Shown piece after piece: positions 54,545-62,910 of a stretch of DNA of 64,000 bases (position 1 is its first letter; each line of letters begins with the position of its first letter). The position numbers and the translations under genes were made by a program. The notes under the pieces were generated by a model. That model was not told the DNA's origin, did not search any database, and was given only the letters and a program-made list of their open reading frames with translations. Source of the DNA: Hyphomicrobium methylovorum (GTDB lineage: Bacteria; Pseudomonadota; Alphaproteobacteria; Rhizobiales; Hyphomicrobiaceae); NCBI RefSeq assembly GCF_013626205.1, contig NZ_QHJE01000001.1:248001-312000 (forward strand). Reading direction: 5' to 3'.

Positions 54545-55657
54545 ATGTCGAAGTCCTTTCCTAGATCCTCCTATAAACATCTCTGCACTCCGAAACGACT
54601 GTATCGGCGCCGGCCCCTGAGGCCGATGCTGGAAGTCAGGGCCGAACGGACGGCCCGAACCATCGCAATGGCCAACGGCCATTTGCAGCTCGCCGAACGG
54701 GGACATCCCGACGGCGACGAATACCGAAAACGCGCTGACAAGATGCTTCGGTGTAACCAGAAGCTCACGCTCAGCGACAAGCTTGAAGAAGACGGGAGTG
54801 TTCGAACCCGCGCCAAGTCTTCGTACCGCTGCAACCAGCGTAATTGCCAGAACTGCGATGCCGATCGACGGCTCAGGATCATCCGGAACATCCGGCGAAT
54901 CTTCTCCGAGCTGTTCGAACGGCATGCTGGTCTGCGGTTGCTGTTTCTGACGCTGACGGTGCCGAACGTGACCGGTGACCATCTCGCCGACACCATTGAT
55001 GCCATGAACGCGGCGTTCACCCGCCTCGTTCGTACGAAGCGCTGGCAGAAGGTGGTGGTGGGCTGGTTGCGCGTCCTTGAGGTGACCTGGTCATCCAAGC
55101 ACGGCAACACCCATCCCCACTTTCACTGTCTGATCCTTGTGAACGGCGCCACGTACTTCAAGGGCGCCGATTACATCGATCAACCGGGCTGGAAGCAGCT
55201 CTGGGGCAACGCCTACGGCGTCGACAACCCGATTGTCGACATCCGTGCGCCGAACCCAAGGGGCAGTGAAAGTACCTTTGATCAGGCCATCGCCCAGGCC
55301 CTGAAGTATCCTTGGAAGAGTGCCGAGTTTACCGAGGAGACCGTCGAAGGCTTTCGGGTCGATCCGGACGTCCTCGACATCTTCCATCGGGCGATGAAGG
55401 GCAAACGCACCTACGCGTTCGGCGGTCTAATCCGTGAGGTCGCAAAAGACCTCAAGGTGAAGAACCTCGACGGCGACCAGTTGCCGGGCGAGGGCGATCA
55501 TGCCGACGACTGGCTGGTCGATATCGAAACCGAACAGCCGCTACCCTTGCCGCATGACGACGAGCCATTGGCCGTCAAGGCGGTCGTTTACGAGCAGGGC
55601 TCGCTCTGGCATCGCCCGGCGTACGTCCCCGACACATCCAAACCCGACAAGGAGTAA
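54545..55657 (+). CDS. rep: Rolling-circle replication initiator, Rep_1 (pUB110) HUH family
   Basis: A 370-residue protein from an ATG after GGAGG; ATG 54542 and GTG 54539 are in frame too. Motif 1 is LLFLTLTVPN near residue 133. The metal-binding HUH motif is THPHFHCLILV near 189, and the nicking Tyr motif is ALKYPWKSAEF near 253 (YxxK). A Cys cluster (CNQRNCQNCDADR, near 96) may bind zinc. The family nicks one strand at the double-strand origin and drives rolling-circle replication; some relatives also start transfer. The next gene starts right after its stop. Confidence 0.88.
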   Translation: MSKSFPRSSYKHLCTPKRLYRRRPLRPMLEVRAERTARTIAMANGHLQLAERGHPDGDEYRKRADKMLRCNQKLTLSDKLEEDGSVRTRAKSSYRCNQRNCQNCDADRRLRIIRNIRRIFSELFERHAGLRLLFLTLTVPNVTGDHLADTIDAMNAAFTRLVRTKRWQKVVVGWLRVLEVTWSSKHGNTHPHFHCLILVNGATYFKGADYIDQPGWKQLWGNAYGVDNPIVDIRAPNPRGSESTFDQAIAQALKYPWKSAEFTEETVEGFRVDPDVLDIFHRAMKGKRTYAFGGLIREVAKDLKVKNLDGDQLPGEGDHADDWLVDIETEQPLPLPHDDEPLAVKAVVYEQGSLWHRPAYVPDTSKPDKE

Positions 55658-55661
55658 TCCA

Positions 55662-55982
55662 TTGTTCAAGCACCCCGATGAGGCGTGCGTGCATCGCCGT
55701 GTCTGCGGCGAGCACACCGCCGAGGTCTATCTCTCGCGGGATATGACCCACCCCGACCAGCTGATCGTTCGCGTCGTTCTGTTCGATCGGAACGGCACGC
55801 TGGTCGACGAAAACCGTTTCACCCATCAGCGCAGCAAAGATCTTGCCTTCACCTGGAAGCGTCCAGGGCAGGCGGACTTTGTGATGCCTGAACCGGGCAA
55901 CCGCGCGCCGCCCATGAGGCTGGCTCCGTCGGTTGTTCCGGTCCGCCCATCAACCCCTCGCAAGAAAAGGAGAGCCGCATGA
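55662..55982 (+). CDS. Hypothetical protein, coupled to Rep
   Basis: A 106-residue protein from a TTG whose ribosome site (AAGGAG) is inside the last rep codons. It has HRRVCGEHTAEVYLSRDMTH, a beta-rich centre and a basic Arg/Lys C-terminus (RPSTPRKKRRAA), suggesting nucleic-acid contact. No family was recognised. The TTG start is inferred from the spacing. Confidence 0.6.
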   Translation: MFKHPDEACVHRRVCGEHTAEVYLSRDMTHPDQLIVRVVLFDRNGTLVDENRFTHQRSKDLAFTWKRPGQADFVMPEPGNRAPPMRLAPSVVPVRPSTPRKKRRAA

Positions 55983-56046
55983 GATAGCCGCTGATCCACG
56001 ACCCCTGAAACTTCCCCCCCAACAACGCGTAACATTGGAGCTAAAC

Positions 56047-56376
56047 ATGAACGCGATCTCACTTATCGCCGGTAAAATCGAGAACATTCAATCGGGTGAA
56101 GGCCAGTACGGCAAGTTTGCCTATGCCCAGATGACTCTTAAGCCCACCAAGGGGCGTATGGAGGCCATTGAAATTCGCTTTCCGGAACACTTCGACTTCA
56201 TGCAACTGCGTGAAGGCGACATCTGGCAGTTCGTGGTCGATGTTCGTCTTCGCCGCGAAGGCGACCGCATCACCGGCATGACCCGCTATGTGGTTCACGA
56301 CGGCGACTTCAAGAAGCTGAACCGCAAGCTCGCTCCGAACGAGCTGCCCGGCTTCACTGCGCCCAAGGCCGCGTAA
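56047..56376 (+). CDS. Small beta-rich protein, possible ssDNA-binding (OB-like)
   Basis: A 109-residue protein starting at ATG 56047 after GGAGCTAAAC. The pattern MNAISLIAGKIENIQSGEGQ then YGKFAYAQMTLKP fits an OB-fold strand order. The position between a rolling-circle Rep and a terminator suits a single-strand-binding role, which is inference. No signature of the classic SSB family is seen. Confidence 0.55.
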   Translation: MNAISLIAGKIENIQSGEGQYGKFAYAQMTLKPTKGRMEAIEIRFPEHFDFMQLREGDIWQFVVDVRLRREGDRITGMTRYVVHDGDFKKLNRKLAPNELPGFTAPKAA

Positions 56377-56392
56377 GATCTGACACGTCACA

Positions 56393-56428
56393 CCCCCTTC
56401 GGCTTCCCTGAGCCGGAGGGGGTTTTTT
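56393..56428 (+). terminator. Intrinsic terminator
   Basis: CCCCCTTCGGCT and AGCCGGAGGGGG form a 12-bp stem with one T-G pair, loop TCCCTG, followed by TTTTTT. Confidence 0.92.
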
Positions 56429-56451
56429 ATTGTCGAGAAAGGTTCCCGCAC

Positions 56452-56997
56452 ATGAAGGATGAAATTGCCGGCGGTCTCGCCGTTCTAATCTGCGTGCTCA
56501 TTGTCGGCTTCGTTGCCGAGTATTGGCTGTACTTGGTGTGGACCGGTGTCGGGCTGGCCGTGCTGTTCGGTATTGTGTGCGTTGTCGGCTTTGGCATCGA
56601 ACGCCTGCAAGAATTCCTGCGCAAACGCAAAGACGCGATGCCGCCACAGCCGGTGGTACTCGGGCGCGTGAAGGTGGACAGCGGTGTTGCCGTCCTAACC
56701 CGCAAGGAACTTAGCAAATACGACCGCTATCCGTGCGTTCTGACGTTGTCGCACTTCAACCGTGACGGTCGCCTTACTTCGTCGCGCGCCACCTACCTGA
56801 CGTGCGGGGAAGACGAAGGAATGGTCATTGCCGGTATGCGCGGATGGCAACCGGTCTATGTGAAGACCCGACCGAACAACGATAAGCGCATCATCTCGAT
56901 GTTGCAGCCTGACGGCACCACGGTCTGGCAAACGTATCCCCCAGCCGATCAACCTGAACTCACCCTGACCGCCCCTCACCTTTGGAGAAAATTATGA
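56452..56997 (+). CDS. Small membrane protein upstream of the FtsK-like ATPase
   Basis: A 181-residue protein with two adjacent TM segments (LAVLICVLIVGFVAEYWLYL and VWTGVGLAVLFGIVCVVGFG, about 8-50). A soluble C-terminal part has KVDSGVAVLTRKELSKYDRY and YPCVLTLSHFNRDGRL. No family was recognised. Its stop overlaps the start of the next membrane gene, and the FtsK-like gene follows. A membrane anchor or pore partner of the translocase is a plausible inference. Confidence 0.7.
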   Translation: MKDEIAGGLAVLICVLIVGFVAEYWLYLVWTGVGLAVLFGIVCVVGFGIERLQEFLRKRKDAMPPQPVVLGRVKVDSGVAVLTRKELSKYDRYPCVLTLSHFNRDGRLTSSRATYLTCGEDEGMVIAGMRGWQPVYVKTRPNNDKRIISMLQPDGTTVWQTYPPADQPELTLTAPHLWRKL

Positions 56998-57398
56998 CCA
57001 GCACCTTGTTGTGGGTGATTGGTGGGCTGTTGCTGTTGCCCGTTGTGATCTGGGCATTTTCGCAAGAGTCAGAACCAGCGCCTGCCTTCGAATATCCGAT
57101 GCCGCCACCCGCATCCGGCCAACACACCATCATTGCCTGGGGCCGCGTCGATGAGGGCTATTTTGTCCTGATCCGCACGCCGCTCTGGGAATATCCATTC
57201 AACGCGGTGCTGCTCACGCATGTCGTTTTTGATGATGCCGGCAGTATCAGCCGCGCACGCTATTGCCGAGCCTCGACGATCGAGACCGGCAAGATCGATG
57301 TCGGCAAGCGCTCAGGCAAACCGGTCACCATCACGATCGGTACAGGCGCCGCGACGGCGCAGTTTTCCGAAGAGCCCACCACCATCTGGACCCATTGA
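56994..57398 (+). CDS. Small membrane protein, second of the pair
   Basis: A 134-residue protein whose ATG overlaps the previous stop (ATGA). One TM segment (LLWVIGGLLLLPVVIWAFS, about 4-22) precedes a soluble part with GQHTIIAWGRVDEGYFVLIR and a beta-rich rest. It starts the FtsK gene 11 bp later. With the gene before it, it may form a membrane pair for the ATPase; no homology was seen. Confidence 0.7.
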   Translation: MTSTLLWVIGGLLLLPVVIWAFSQESEPAPAFEYPMPPPASGQHTIIAWGRVDEGYFVLIRTPLWEYPFNAVLLTHVVFDDAGSISRARYCRASTIETGKIDVGKRSGKPVTITIGTGAATAQFSEEPTTIWTH

Positions 57399-57408
57399 GG
57401 AGCAACCC

Positions 57409-58854
57409 ATGCCGTTTCCATTCTTCACCAGGAAAATTCAGGCCGAAGCCCTGAAGCAGGCCGATATCGCCACCCGCACGTACACCCAGGCGCGGGACGA
57501 TTACTTCCGTCGCGAGAAAGAGCGCCGCGACCAAGAGGTGGCCGCACGCGACCAAGCCCAGCGGGATGCAAAGGCGGCTGAACGTGCCCGCGAGCATGCC
57601 GCCGAAGTCGAAGAGGAGCGTAAGAATGCCATCTACCGAGACCTGAACTTCCTCGAAAATCCCGGTAAGCTGGCCGACATCCTGACGCGGTATCAATCGG
57701 CAGACCAAACGCAGCAGGACACGATTAGGGAGTTTTATACCCGCGCGGCTGAGTACCACCGCGATGACCGCCGTAAAATCGATTTTGCGGGCCTCCCATT
57801 TGACGGCAAGGCCATGTTCCTGCCGGCGTACCTCGGTCTCAGCATCGGCAAAGACTATCCGCGCCTCGATTTCAATCGCAGCGATCCTGCGGCACGAACC
57901 TTTGTTTACGTGTCTCACTACGGCCCCGCTGATGCGCGCGCCTGGCGAGAACACATCACGATGGTCAATCGCTATCTCGGCGGCCGCTGGCAGGTCGAAG
58001 AGCTGGACGGCACCAGTGTCAAGCTCTGGTCTGTTCCGGAACTGCCAAGCTCCATTCCGTTCAACCGCTCCTATCTCCGCGACGGGGCGATCTTCATGGG
58101 GTTCCGTATCGATGACGGCCAGCCGTATTACTGGCCGATCAAGGATATGACCCATACGCTCGTCGCCGGCATGAACGGCAAGGGTAAGTCGGTGCAGTTG
58201 CGGCAGATGATGTGCAGCATCTCGCACAACCTGCCGATCATCGACGAAGCCATCATCGTCGACGCCAAGGGCGGTGTGGAAATGATGCGCTTCGCGGCGA
58301 TGTCGCCGAAGTATCGCGTGATCAAGGATTACGACGAGCTGCCCGACATGATCGACGGTCTCGTCAAGACCATGAACGCACGCTTCGCGGAAATGCTGGC
58401 CGCGGGCGCGGTCAAGTATCCCGGCCGGTACATCTTCCTGATCATCGACGAGTACGCCGCGATCAGCCTGAACGAACCGCCGAAGACCGACAAGGAACGG
58501 TACGCCCGTCATCAACGCATGATGGAGAACTTGAACTTGCTGGCCGCCCAAGCCCGTGCGGCCAACATCCGGATCTACGCCCAGCTGCAGAAGCCGGTCG
58601 ACAAGTACATCGAGACCTCCGTTCGCGAGAACCTGCCGTCAACGCTGTGCTTCATGATCCAAAGCAAGGTCAACGCTTCGACGTTGTTTGGCGAGCTGAC
58701 GGAACTTCCGGCCGATCCGACCAGCCTGCCCAACGGCCAGTACATCTTCAAGAACGGTGCCGACAATCAGGTTCATCTGTTGCAAGCCACGTTCTGCGAT
58801 CCGGATGACCTGGAAACTTTGAAGTCGTGCATCCCACCAGCGGAAAGGAGCTGA
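57409..58854 (+). CDS. FtsK/SpoIIIE-type DNA translocase
   Basis: A 481-residue ATPase. Residues 20-75 are a highly charged coiled coil (RREKERRDQEVAARDQAQRD). The motor domain has Walker A VAGMNGKGKSVQLRQ near 254-262 and Walker B IFLIIDEYAAIS near 345, with the family block QARAANIRIYAQLQKPVDKY. No N-terminal TM is present, in contrast to chromosomal FtsK, so the neighbouring membrane proteins may anchor it. In AICEs a single FtsK-like protein moves dsDNA between cells. In gram-positive ICEs similar proteins act as coupling ATPases. It is co-directional with rep and xis. Confidence 0.85.
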   Translation: MPFPFFTRKIQAEALKQADIATRTYTQARDDYFRREKERRDQEVAARDQAQRDAKAAERAREHAAEVEEERKNAIYRDLNFLENPGKLADILTRYQSADQTQQDTIREFYTRAAEYHRDDRRKIDFAGLPFDGKAMFLPAYLGLSIGKDYPRLDFNRSDPAARTFVYVSHYGPADARAWREHITMVNRYLGGRWQVEELDGTSVKLWSVPELPSSIPFNRSYLRDGAIFMGFRIDDGQPYYWPIKDMTHTLVAGMNGKGKSVQLRQMMCSISHNLPIIDEAIIVDAKGGVEMMRFAAMSPKYRVIKDYDELPDMIDGLVKTMNARFAEMLAAGAVKYPGRYIFLIIDEYAAISLNEPPKTDKERYARHQRMMENLNLLAAQARAANIRIYAQLQKPVDKYIETSVRENLPSTLCFMIQSKVNASTLFGELTELPADPTSLPNGQYIFKNGADNQVHLLQATFCDPDDLETLKSCIPPAERS

Positions 58855-58855
58855 C

Positions 58856-59089
58856 ATGACCTCCCCGGCAAAACCTGCCGAGCCTCAAGCCTACATGACA
58901 ACACCGGAAGCGGCGGCTTACTTGCGACTTTCGCCGCGGACACTTGAACGCTTTCGGGTTGAAGGCTCGGGGCCCGCCTTCCTCAAGGCCGGTACCGGCA
59001 AACGCTGCCGCGTGCTGTACCGCCAAGCCGATCTTCAGGCCTGGCTTGACGGCTTCGCCTACAGGTCCACTTCCGAATATCCCACATGA
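58856..59089 (+). CDS. xis: Excisionase-like HTH (MerR-type) protein
   Basis: A 77-residue protein starting 1 bp after the FtsK stop. The winged HTH signature of small excisionases is clear: MTTPEAAAYLRLSPRTLERF then RVEGSGPAFLKAG and VLYRQADLQAWLDGF. Such proteins bend att DNA and direct integrase to excise. It could also be a transcriptional regulator. It lies 13 kb from the integrase, as in some AICEs where xis sits near tra and rep. Confidence 0.75.
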   Translation: MTSPAKPAEPQAYMTTPEAAAYLRLSPRTLERFRVEGSGPAFLKAGTGKRCRVLYRQADLQAWLDGFAYRSTSEYPT

Positions 59090-59202
59090 CGGCGGGTCTA
59101 ACGGCCCGTCGTCTTTTTTCGCTGGCACTTGAAGAGGTGGCGCGTGCGTCCAACACCTTGCCCGCCAACCTATCCTTTCAACTCAACCTACATGGAGTAA
59201 AC

Positions 59203-59457
59203 ATGAGCGCGAACTCGACCTACGACGACGTCGTCATCCGCTTTGTCGATCACTTGAAGAAGGGTGATGTCTTCGAAACGTATTACCCTTCACCGGAACA
59301 CGCTCGAAACTCGCCGTCCTTCAAGCATATTCACGCTCTGTATCGCGAGCGGAAAATCTCGCTGAAGTACGTGAACGAAGTTGATGCGGTCGATATCTGT
59401 CCGCTCGATTTCGAGGATGCCATCCACGGGCGTCGATACTTCATCATGCTTCGCTAA
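59203..59457 (+). CDS. Hypothetical protein, 84 aa
   Basis: A protein starting at the ATG after GGAGTAAAC; an in-frame ATG at 59086 overlapping the Xis stop is less likely. It shows FVDHLKKGDVFETYYPS and HARNSPSFKHIHALYRERKI. No family was recognised. A terminator follows, so it ends the Xis unit. Confidence 0.6.
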   Translation: MSANSTYDDVVIRFVDHLKKGDVFETYYPSPEHARNSPSFKHIHALYRERKISLKYVNEVDAVDICPLDFEDAIHGRRYFIMLR

Positions 59458-59460
59458 CTA

Positions 59461-59485
59461 GCCGCCCATTACGGGTGGCTTTTTT
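59461..59485 (+). terminator. Intrinsic terminator
   Basis: GCCGCCC and GGGTGGC form a 7-bp stem (one G-T pair) around ATTAC, followed by TTTTTT, right after the stop at 59457. Confidence 0.85.
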
Positions 59486-59524
59486 AGCTCCCACTCTTCC
59501 TCCCCCTCAACAACGGTGACTCTC

Positions 59525-61423
59525 ATGAACCGACCCGAATATTTCGGGCCGGATGCGATCGCGTGTGCCGACGCATCTGCGCCAGACACCGCTACATTCA
59601 AGAACCTCTTCTTCGACCTCGAAACCAACGGCCTTCTCGATACGGCATCGACCGTGCATTGCATGGTGGCAAAGTGCCTGAACACCCATGCCGTGCGGCG
59701 CTTTGCCAATAATCCTCACGCCCGCGACATCCACGGCTCAATCGCAGACGGCCTTAACTTGCTGCGGGATGCCACGCAGATCGTGGCACACAACGGCATC
59801 GGTTACGACCTGCCGGTGCTGGTCAAGCTGTTCGGGTTCAAGCCCACGGCCACGGTGCGCGATACGCTTGTGCTATCCCGTCTGGCCTTCCCGGACATCG
59901 CACCATTCGACTACGCCCGTATCAAGAAAGGGCTTGAACTGACGGGCAAGCTGGTCGGCTCGCATTCGCTGGCAGCCTGGGGCATTCGTCTTGGCATCCA
60001 CAAAGGCAACTATGGCAAGGCTGCGGATGCCTGGGACCGTTTCACGCCAGAGATGCTCGACTATTGCGAGCAGGACGTTCACGTTGCCACGCGTCTCTGG
60101 GATTATCTCAAGCCAGATCGGCTTCCGGGCGGTGCGATCGAGATGGAGCACCGCGTTGCTGCCATCATCGCACGGCAGGTGGCTCGCGGCTTCGCGTTCG
60201 ATGCGGATGGTGCGCGCGAACTGGAAACGCTGCTTCGCCAACGCCAAGCCGAACTGAAGACTGAATTGCAGCTCGTTTTCCCGCCGTGGGAAGTCGATGA
60301 CGGCGAGTTCACACCGAAGCGCGATAACAAGCGCAAGGGCTATGTTGCCGGTGTGCCGGTTCGTAAGACCAAGACCGTCACGTTCAATCCGGGTTCCCAT
60401 GCTCACATCGTCGACCGTCTGGTCACGCTGCGGGGATGGAAGCCTGATAAGCGCACACTGACCGGGAAAACCGCTCTCGATGACACGGTGCTTTCAGCGC
60501 TGCCCTACCCTGAAGCGAAGCCCCTGGCAGAATACCTTCTTGTCACCAAACGCCTTGGGCAAATTGCTGATGGCAACCAGGCGTGGCTGAAGGTCGTGAA
60601 GAACGGCCGTATCCACGGCTCGGTCATTCCAAACGGCACGGTTACCGGCCGCATGGCGCACTTCGCGCCGAACGTGGCTCAGGTTCCGGCCGTGCGTTCG
60701 CCCTACGGTACGGAGTGCCGGTCGCTGTTCCGGGCTTCCCCCGGCTGGGTGCTCGTCGGTTGTGACGCCGATGCCCTCGAACTGCGGGACCTCGCCGGTT
60801 ACATGGCGCGGTGGGACGACGGCGCCTACATCCGCACGGTGCTCGAAGGCCGCAAGGAAGACGGCACCGACATTCACTCCGTCAACATGCGGGCCTTGGG
60901 TCTTTCCAGCCGAGATGACGCGAAGACATGGTTCTACGCCTACATCTACGGTGCCGGAGATGCCCGACTGGGGATGATCAGCGGCGGCGGTATCAAGGTC
61001 GGGCGTGAGCAGCGCGAGCTGTTTCAGAAAAACCTTCCGGCTCTCGCCAGTCTCGTTGCTGCCGTCCAGAAAAAACTCAAGGACACCGGTTATCTGGTCG
61101 GCCTTGACGGCCGCAAGCTTCGGGCACGTTCACCGCACGCCGCGCTCAACACGTTGTTGCAGTCGGCCGGCGCCGTGCAGATGAAGCAGGCGCTGGTCAT
61201 CCTCGACGACGACCTCGCCCGTCTCGGTCTTGCAGCCGGCATCGATTACGAGTTCGTCGCCAACATCCACGACGAATGGCAAATCGAGGCTAGGCCGGAG
61301 ATTGCCGAGCTGGTCGGCCAAACCGCTGCTGATGCCATCCGCAAGGCAGGTGAGCAATTCAAGTTCGCCTGTCCGCTGAAGGGCAACTTCAGCGTTGGCA
61401 ACACGTGGGCCGATAGCCACTAG
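59525..61423 (+). CDS. T7-type family A DNA polymerase with 3'-5' exonuclease
   Basis: A 632-residue polymerase. Exo I is FFDLETNGL near residue 33, Exo II AHNGIGYDLPVL, and Exo III YCEQDVHVATRLW. Polymerase motif A is GCDADALELRDLAGYMARWD near 413 (D retained; matching the T7 gp5 style rather than the Pol I DYSQIELR). Motif B is RDDAKTWFYAYIYGAGDARLG, then LDGRKLRARSPHAALNTLLQ, and motif C IHDEWQIEA near 582. It lacks a 5'-3' exonuclease. It would replicate the excised element, possibly together with Rep. It starts 40 bp after a terminator and is probably its own transcript. Confidence 0.92.
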   Translation: MNRPEYFGPDAIACADASAPDTATFKNLFFDLETNGLLDTASTVHCMVAKCLNTHAVRRFANNPHARDIHGSIADGLNLLRDATQIVAHNGIGYDLPVLVKLFGFKPTATVRDTLVLSRLAFPDIAPFDYARIKKGLELTGKLVGSHSLAAWGIRLGIHKGNYGKAADAWDRFTPEMLDYCEQDVHVATRLWDYLKPDRLPGGAIEMEHRVAAIIARQVARGFAFDADGARELETLLRQRQAELKTELQLVFPPWEVDDGEFTPKRDNKRKGYVAGVPVRKTKTVTFNPGSHAHIVDRLVTLRGWKPDKRTLTGKTALDDTVLSALPYPEAKPLAEYLLVTKRLGQIADGNQAWLKVVKNGRIHGSVIPNGTVTGRMAHFAPNVAQVPAVRSPYGTECRSLFRASPGWVLVGCDADALELRDLAGYMARWDDGAYIRTVLEGRKEDGTDIHSVNMRALGLSSRDDAKTWFYAYIYGAGDARLGMISGGGIKVGREQRELFQKNLPALASLVAAVQKKLKDTGYLVGLDGRKLRARSPHAALNTLLQSAGAVQMKQALVILDDDLARLGLAAGIDYEFVANIHDEWQIEARPEIAELVGQTAADAIRKAGEQFKFACPLKGNFSVGNTWADSH

Positions 61424-61500
61424 ATCAGCGTCACCTTTCATGTGTCAGTCAGTGTTTGTGTCACCTTCCATGAATATTTGAACAAGGAAGGACTCCTACA

Positions 61501-61935
61501 TTGGCCACGGCCCGTAACGGTTATTTTAAGCGCTTGGTGAGTGAGTTACGCACAACCAGTCCCAAACTCATTGACCAAGGTTGGTTTTATGGCGCCGTAG
61601 CTGGTTCGTACTTTGGAGTTCAAGTCGGTGCTGTTAGTGGACCGGCAGGTGCTGCAACGTGCGCTATAATCGGTGGTGTAGCTGGTGCGGTAGGCGGCGC
61701 GGCTGTCGGTGCCGCAGTCGCGCTACCCTTCTCGGCAATAACTGCACTTGCAAAGAGCGACAAGGCCTCACGTAGCCCCTCTTCGGAATTTACTCGACAG
61801 CACAATCAGGTCCAAAGAGTAGAAGCGCTTAAGTCGGGCAATCGTAACGTGGAGCGTACGTCCTATGAACAGACACGCTCCGCAATCGAAGATAAAGTTC
61901 GCGACACGTCAATGGAACGCGATTTTCTTCCATAG
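61501..61935 (+). CDS. Glycine-zipper membrane-like protein
   Basis: A 144-residue protein from a TTG after AAGGAAGGAC. Residues 30-80 are a Gly/Ala-rich stretch (AGAATCAIIGGVAGAVGGAA) with GxxxG repeats, typical of glycine-zipper proteins or of tape-like and entry-exclusion small membrane proteins. The C-terminal half is polar. No family is recognised. It follows the polymerase and is closed by two hairpins. Confidence 0.6.
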   Translation: MATARNGYFKRLVSELRTTSPKLIDQGWFYGAVAGSYFGVQVGAVSGPAGAATCAIIGGVAGAVGGAAVGAAVALPFSAITALAKSDKASRSPSSEFTRQHNQVQRVEALKSGNRNVERTSYEQTRSAIEDKVRDTSMERDFLP

Positions 61936-61943
61936 GAATTGCA

Positions 61944-61972
61944 CAAGGGGCCGGCTATGAACCGGCCCCTTG
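61944..61972 (+). terminator. Strong hairpin after the glycine-zipper gene
   Basis: CAAGGGGCCGG and CCGGCCCCTTG are perfect 11-bp arms around a 7-base loop. There is no T-run, so it may act as a bidirectional or 3' end structure. Confidence 0.6.
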
Positions 61973-62071
61973 CGATTTCGAGTAACTCGCCGAAAGCGAT
62001 GACTGAATCATCGGGTAATTAATTGTATACCGCAAGCCCGATGACGACTTTCAGCGGCGAAGCTTCGGAAT

Positions 62072-62100
62072 AGGCCCCGTACGTCATCCGGGGCCTTTCC
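62072..62100. terminator. Terminator-like hairpin
   Basis: AGGCCCCG and CGGGGCCT (62072-62079 with 62089-62096) form an 8-bp stem, followed by TTCC on the plus strand. It lies between the rightward and the leftward gene blocks. Confidence 0.55.
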
Positions 62101-62174
62101 ACGCATCCAATTGAAGAATGGAGCACGCGAATGATGCTCCGCTCTTTCGTATACATCAAGCGTCGCCCTCACCC

Positions 62175-62588
62175 TCAATACACATACTCCGGATGCTCCT
62201 CCCATTCCCCGCCCCATGGAACGGCGCAGCGCACGAACCCGACGCGGTTCACCAGATGAAACCCTGCCGCCAGATACCAGCGTCCACAACGTGTCATCGG
62301 GTCAACCACCGTCCACCACTCGCGGTAATCCGCGTCTTTGGGTATTTCCCATTTCTCCCACACATAACTTCCATCTGGCTTCGCTATCGGTAGGTACCGC
62401 CGTTCAAATACGCGCCACGGCATCGCGCGCTTGTAAGGTATTGCAGGCGGCGCAACCGGCGTCGCATCAATCAACGGCGTATCCATGAGCGCATCATCTT
62501 TGCTGCACAGCCTGCATCTCGTGATGCTCTGTCCTCCACACTCGGCGTAAAGGGTCTTGCAGTTACTGCAACGGCGAAGGTGGTTCAT
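62175..62588 (-). CDS. Zinc-ribbon-like protein, 137 aa
   Basis: The N-terminus has two CxxC pairs: CSNCKTLYAECGGQSITRC then RCRLCSKDD (about residues 7-32). The rest has YVWEKWEIPKDADYREWWTV and VRCAVPWGGEWEEHP. The leading Cys pattern suggests zinc binding. The rest was not recognised. It is the last gene of the leftward block, sharing an ATGA overlap with the gene before it. Confidence 0.65.
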   Translation of the reverse strand: MNHLRRCSNCKTLYAECGGQSITRCRLCSKDDALMDTPLIDATPVAPPAIPYKRAMPWRVFERRYLPIAKPDGSYVWEKWEIPKDADYREWWTVVDPMTRCGRWYLAAGFHLVNRVGFVRCAVPWGGEWEEHPEYVY

Positions 62589-62836
62589 GACACCACCTCA
62601 ATTTTTACCATTGGCCGCACATCGACGCTTTCAGGGTTGGTTTGCTCCAGCTTCCAGTCGCCAATGGCCTTGGCGAGCAACGCCAGAAAATCCAGCTCCT
62701 TTGCATCGCAAAGGTGCCCGATATCCGACATGAGGTCGGTAACGGTGTCGCCGATGGCGTCTAAGCCAACTTCCGCTCGGAAGGCGTCTAGTGCGCGTTC
62801 GGCGAAAAGCGCGCGTTTGAGATTCATCTTGTGCAT
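62585..62836 (-). CDS. Hypothetical protein, 83 aa
   Basis: Starts at the ATG after GAGGAAACAACCTC (62836); a second ATG 9 bases on is possible. The acidic helical protein shows KRALFAERALDAFRAEVGLD and MSDIGHLCDAKELDFLALLA. No family was recognised. It overlaps the zinc-ribbon gene by four bases. Confidence 0.65.
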   Translation of the reverse strand: MHKMNLKRALFAERALDAFRAEVGLDAIGDTVTDLMSDIGHLCDAKELDFLALLAKAIGDWKLEQTNPESVDVRPMVKIEVVS

Positions 62837-62910
62837 GAGGTTGTTTCCTCTTGTTCTTGCTTTTTTTGTATTCAGGCCGTTGATACGGCTCTGTCGTCGT
62901 CCGCTCTCGC

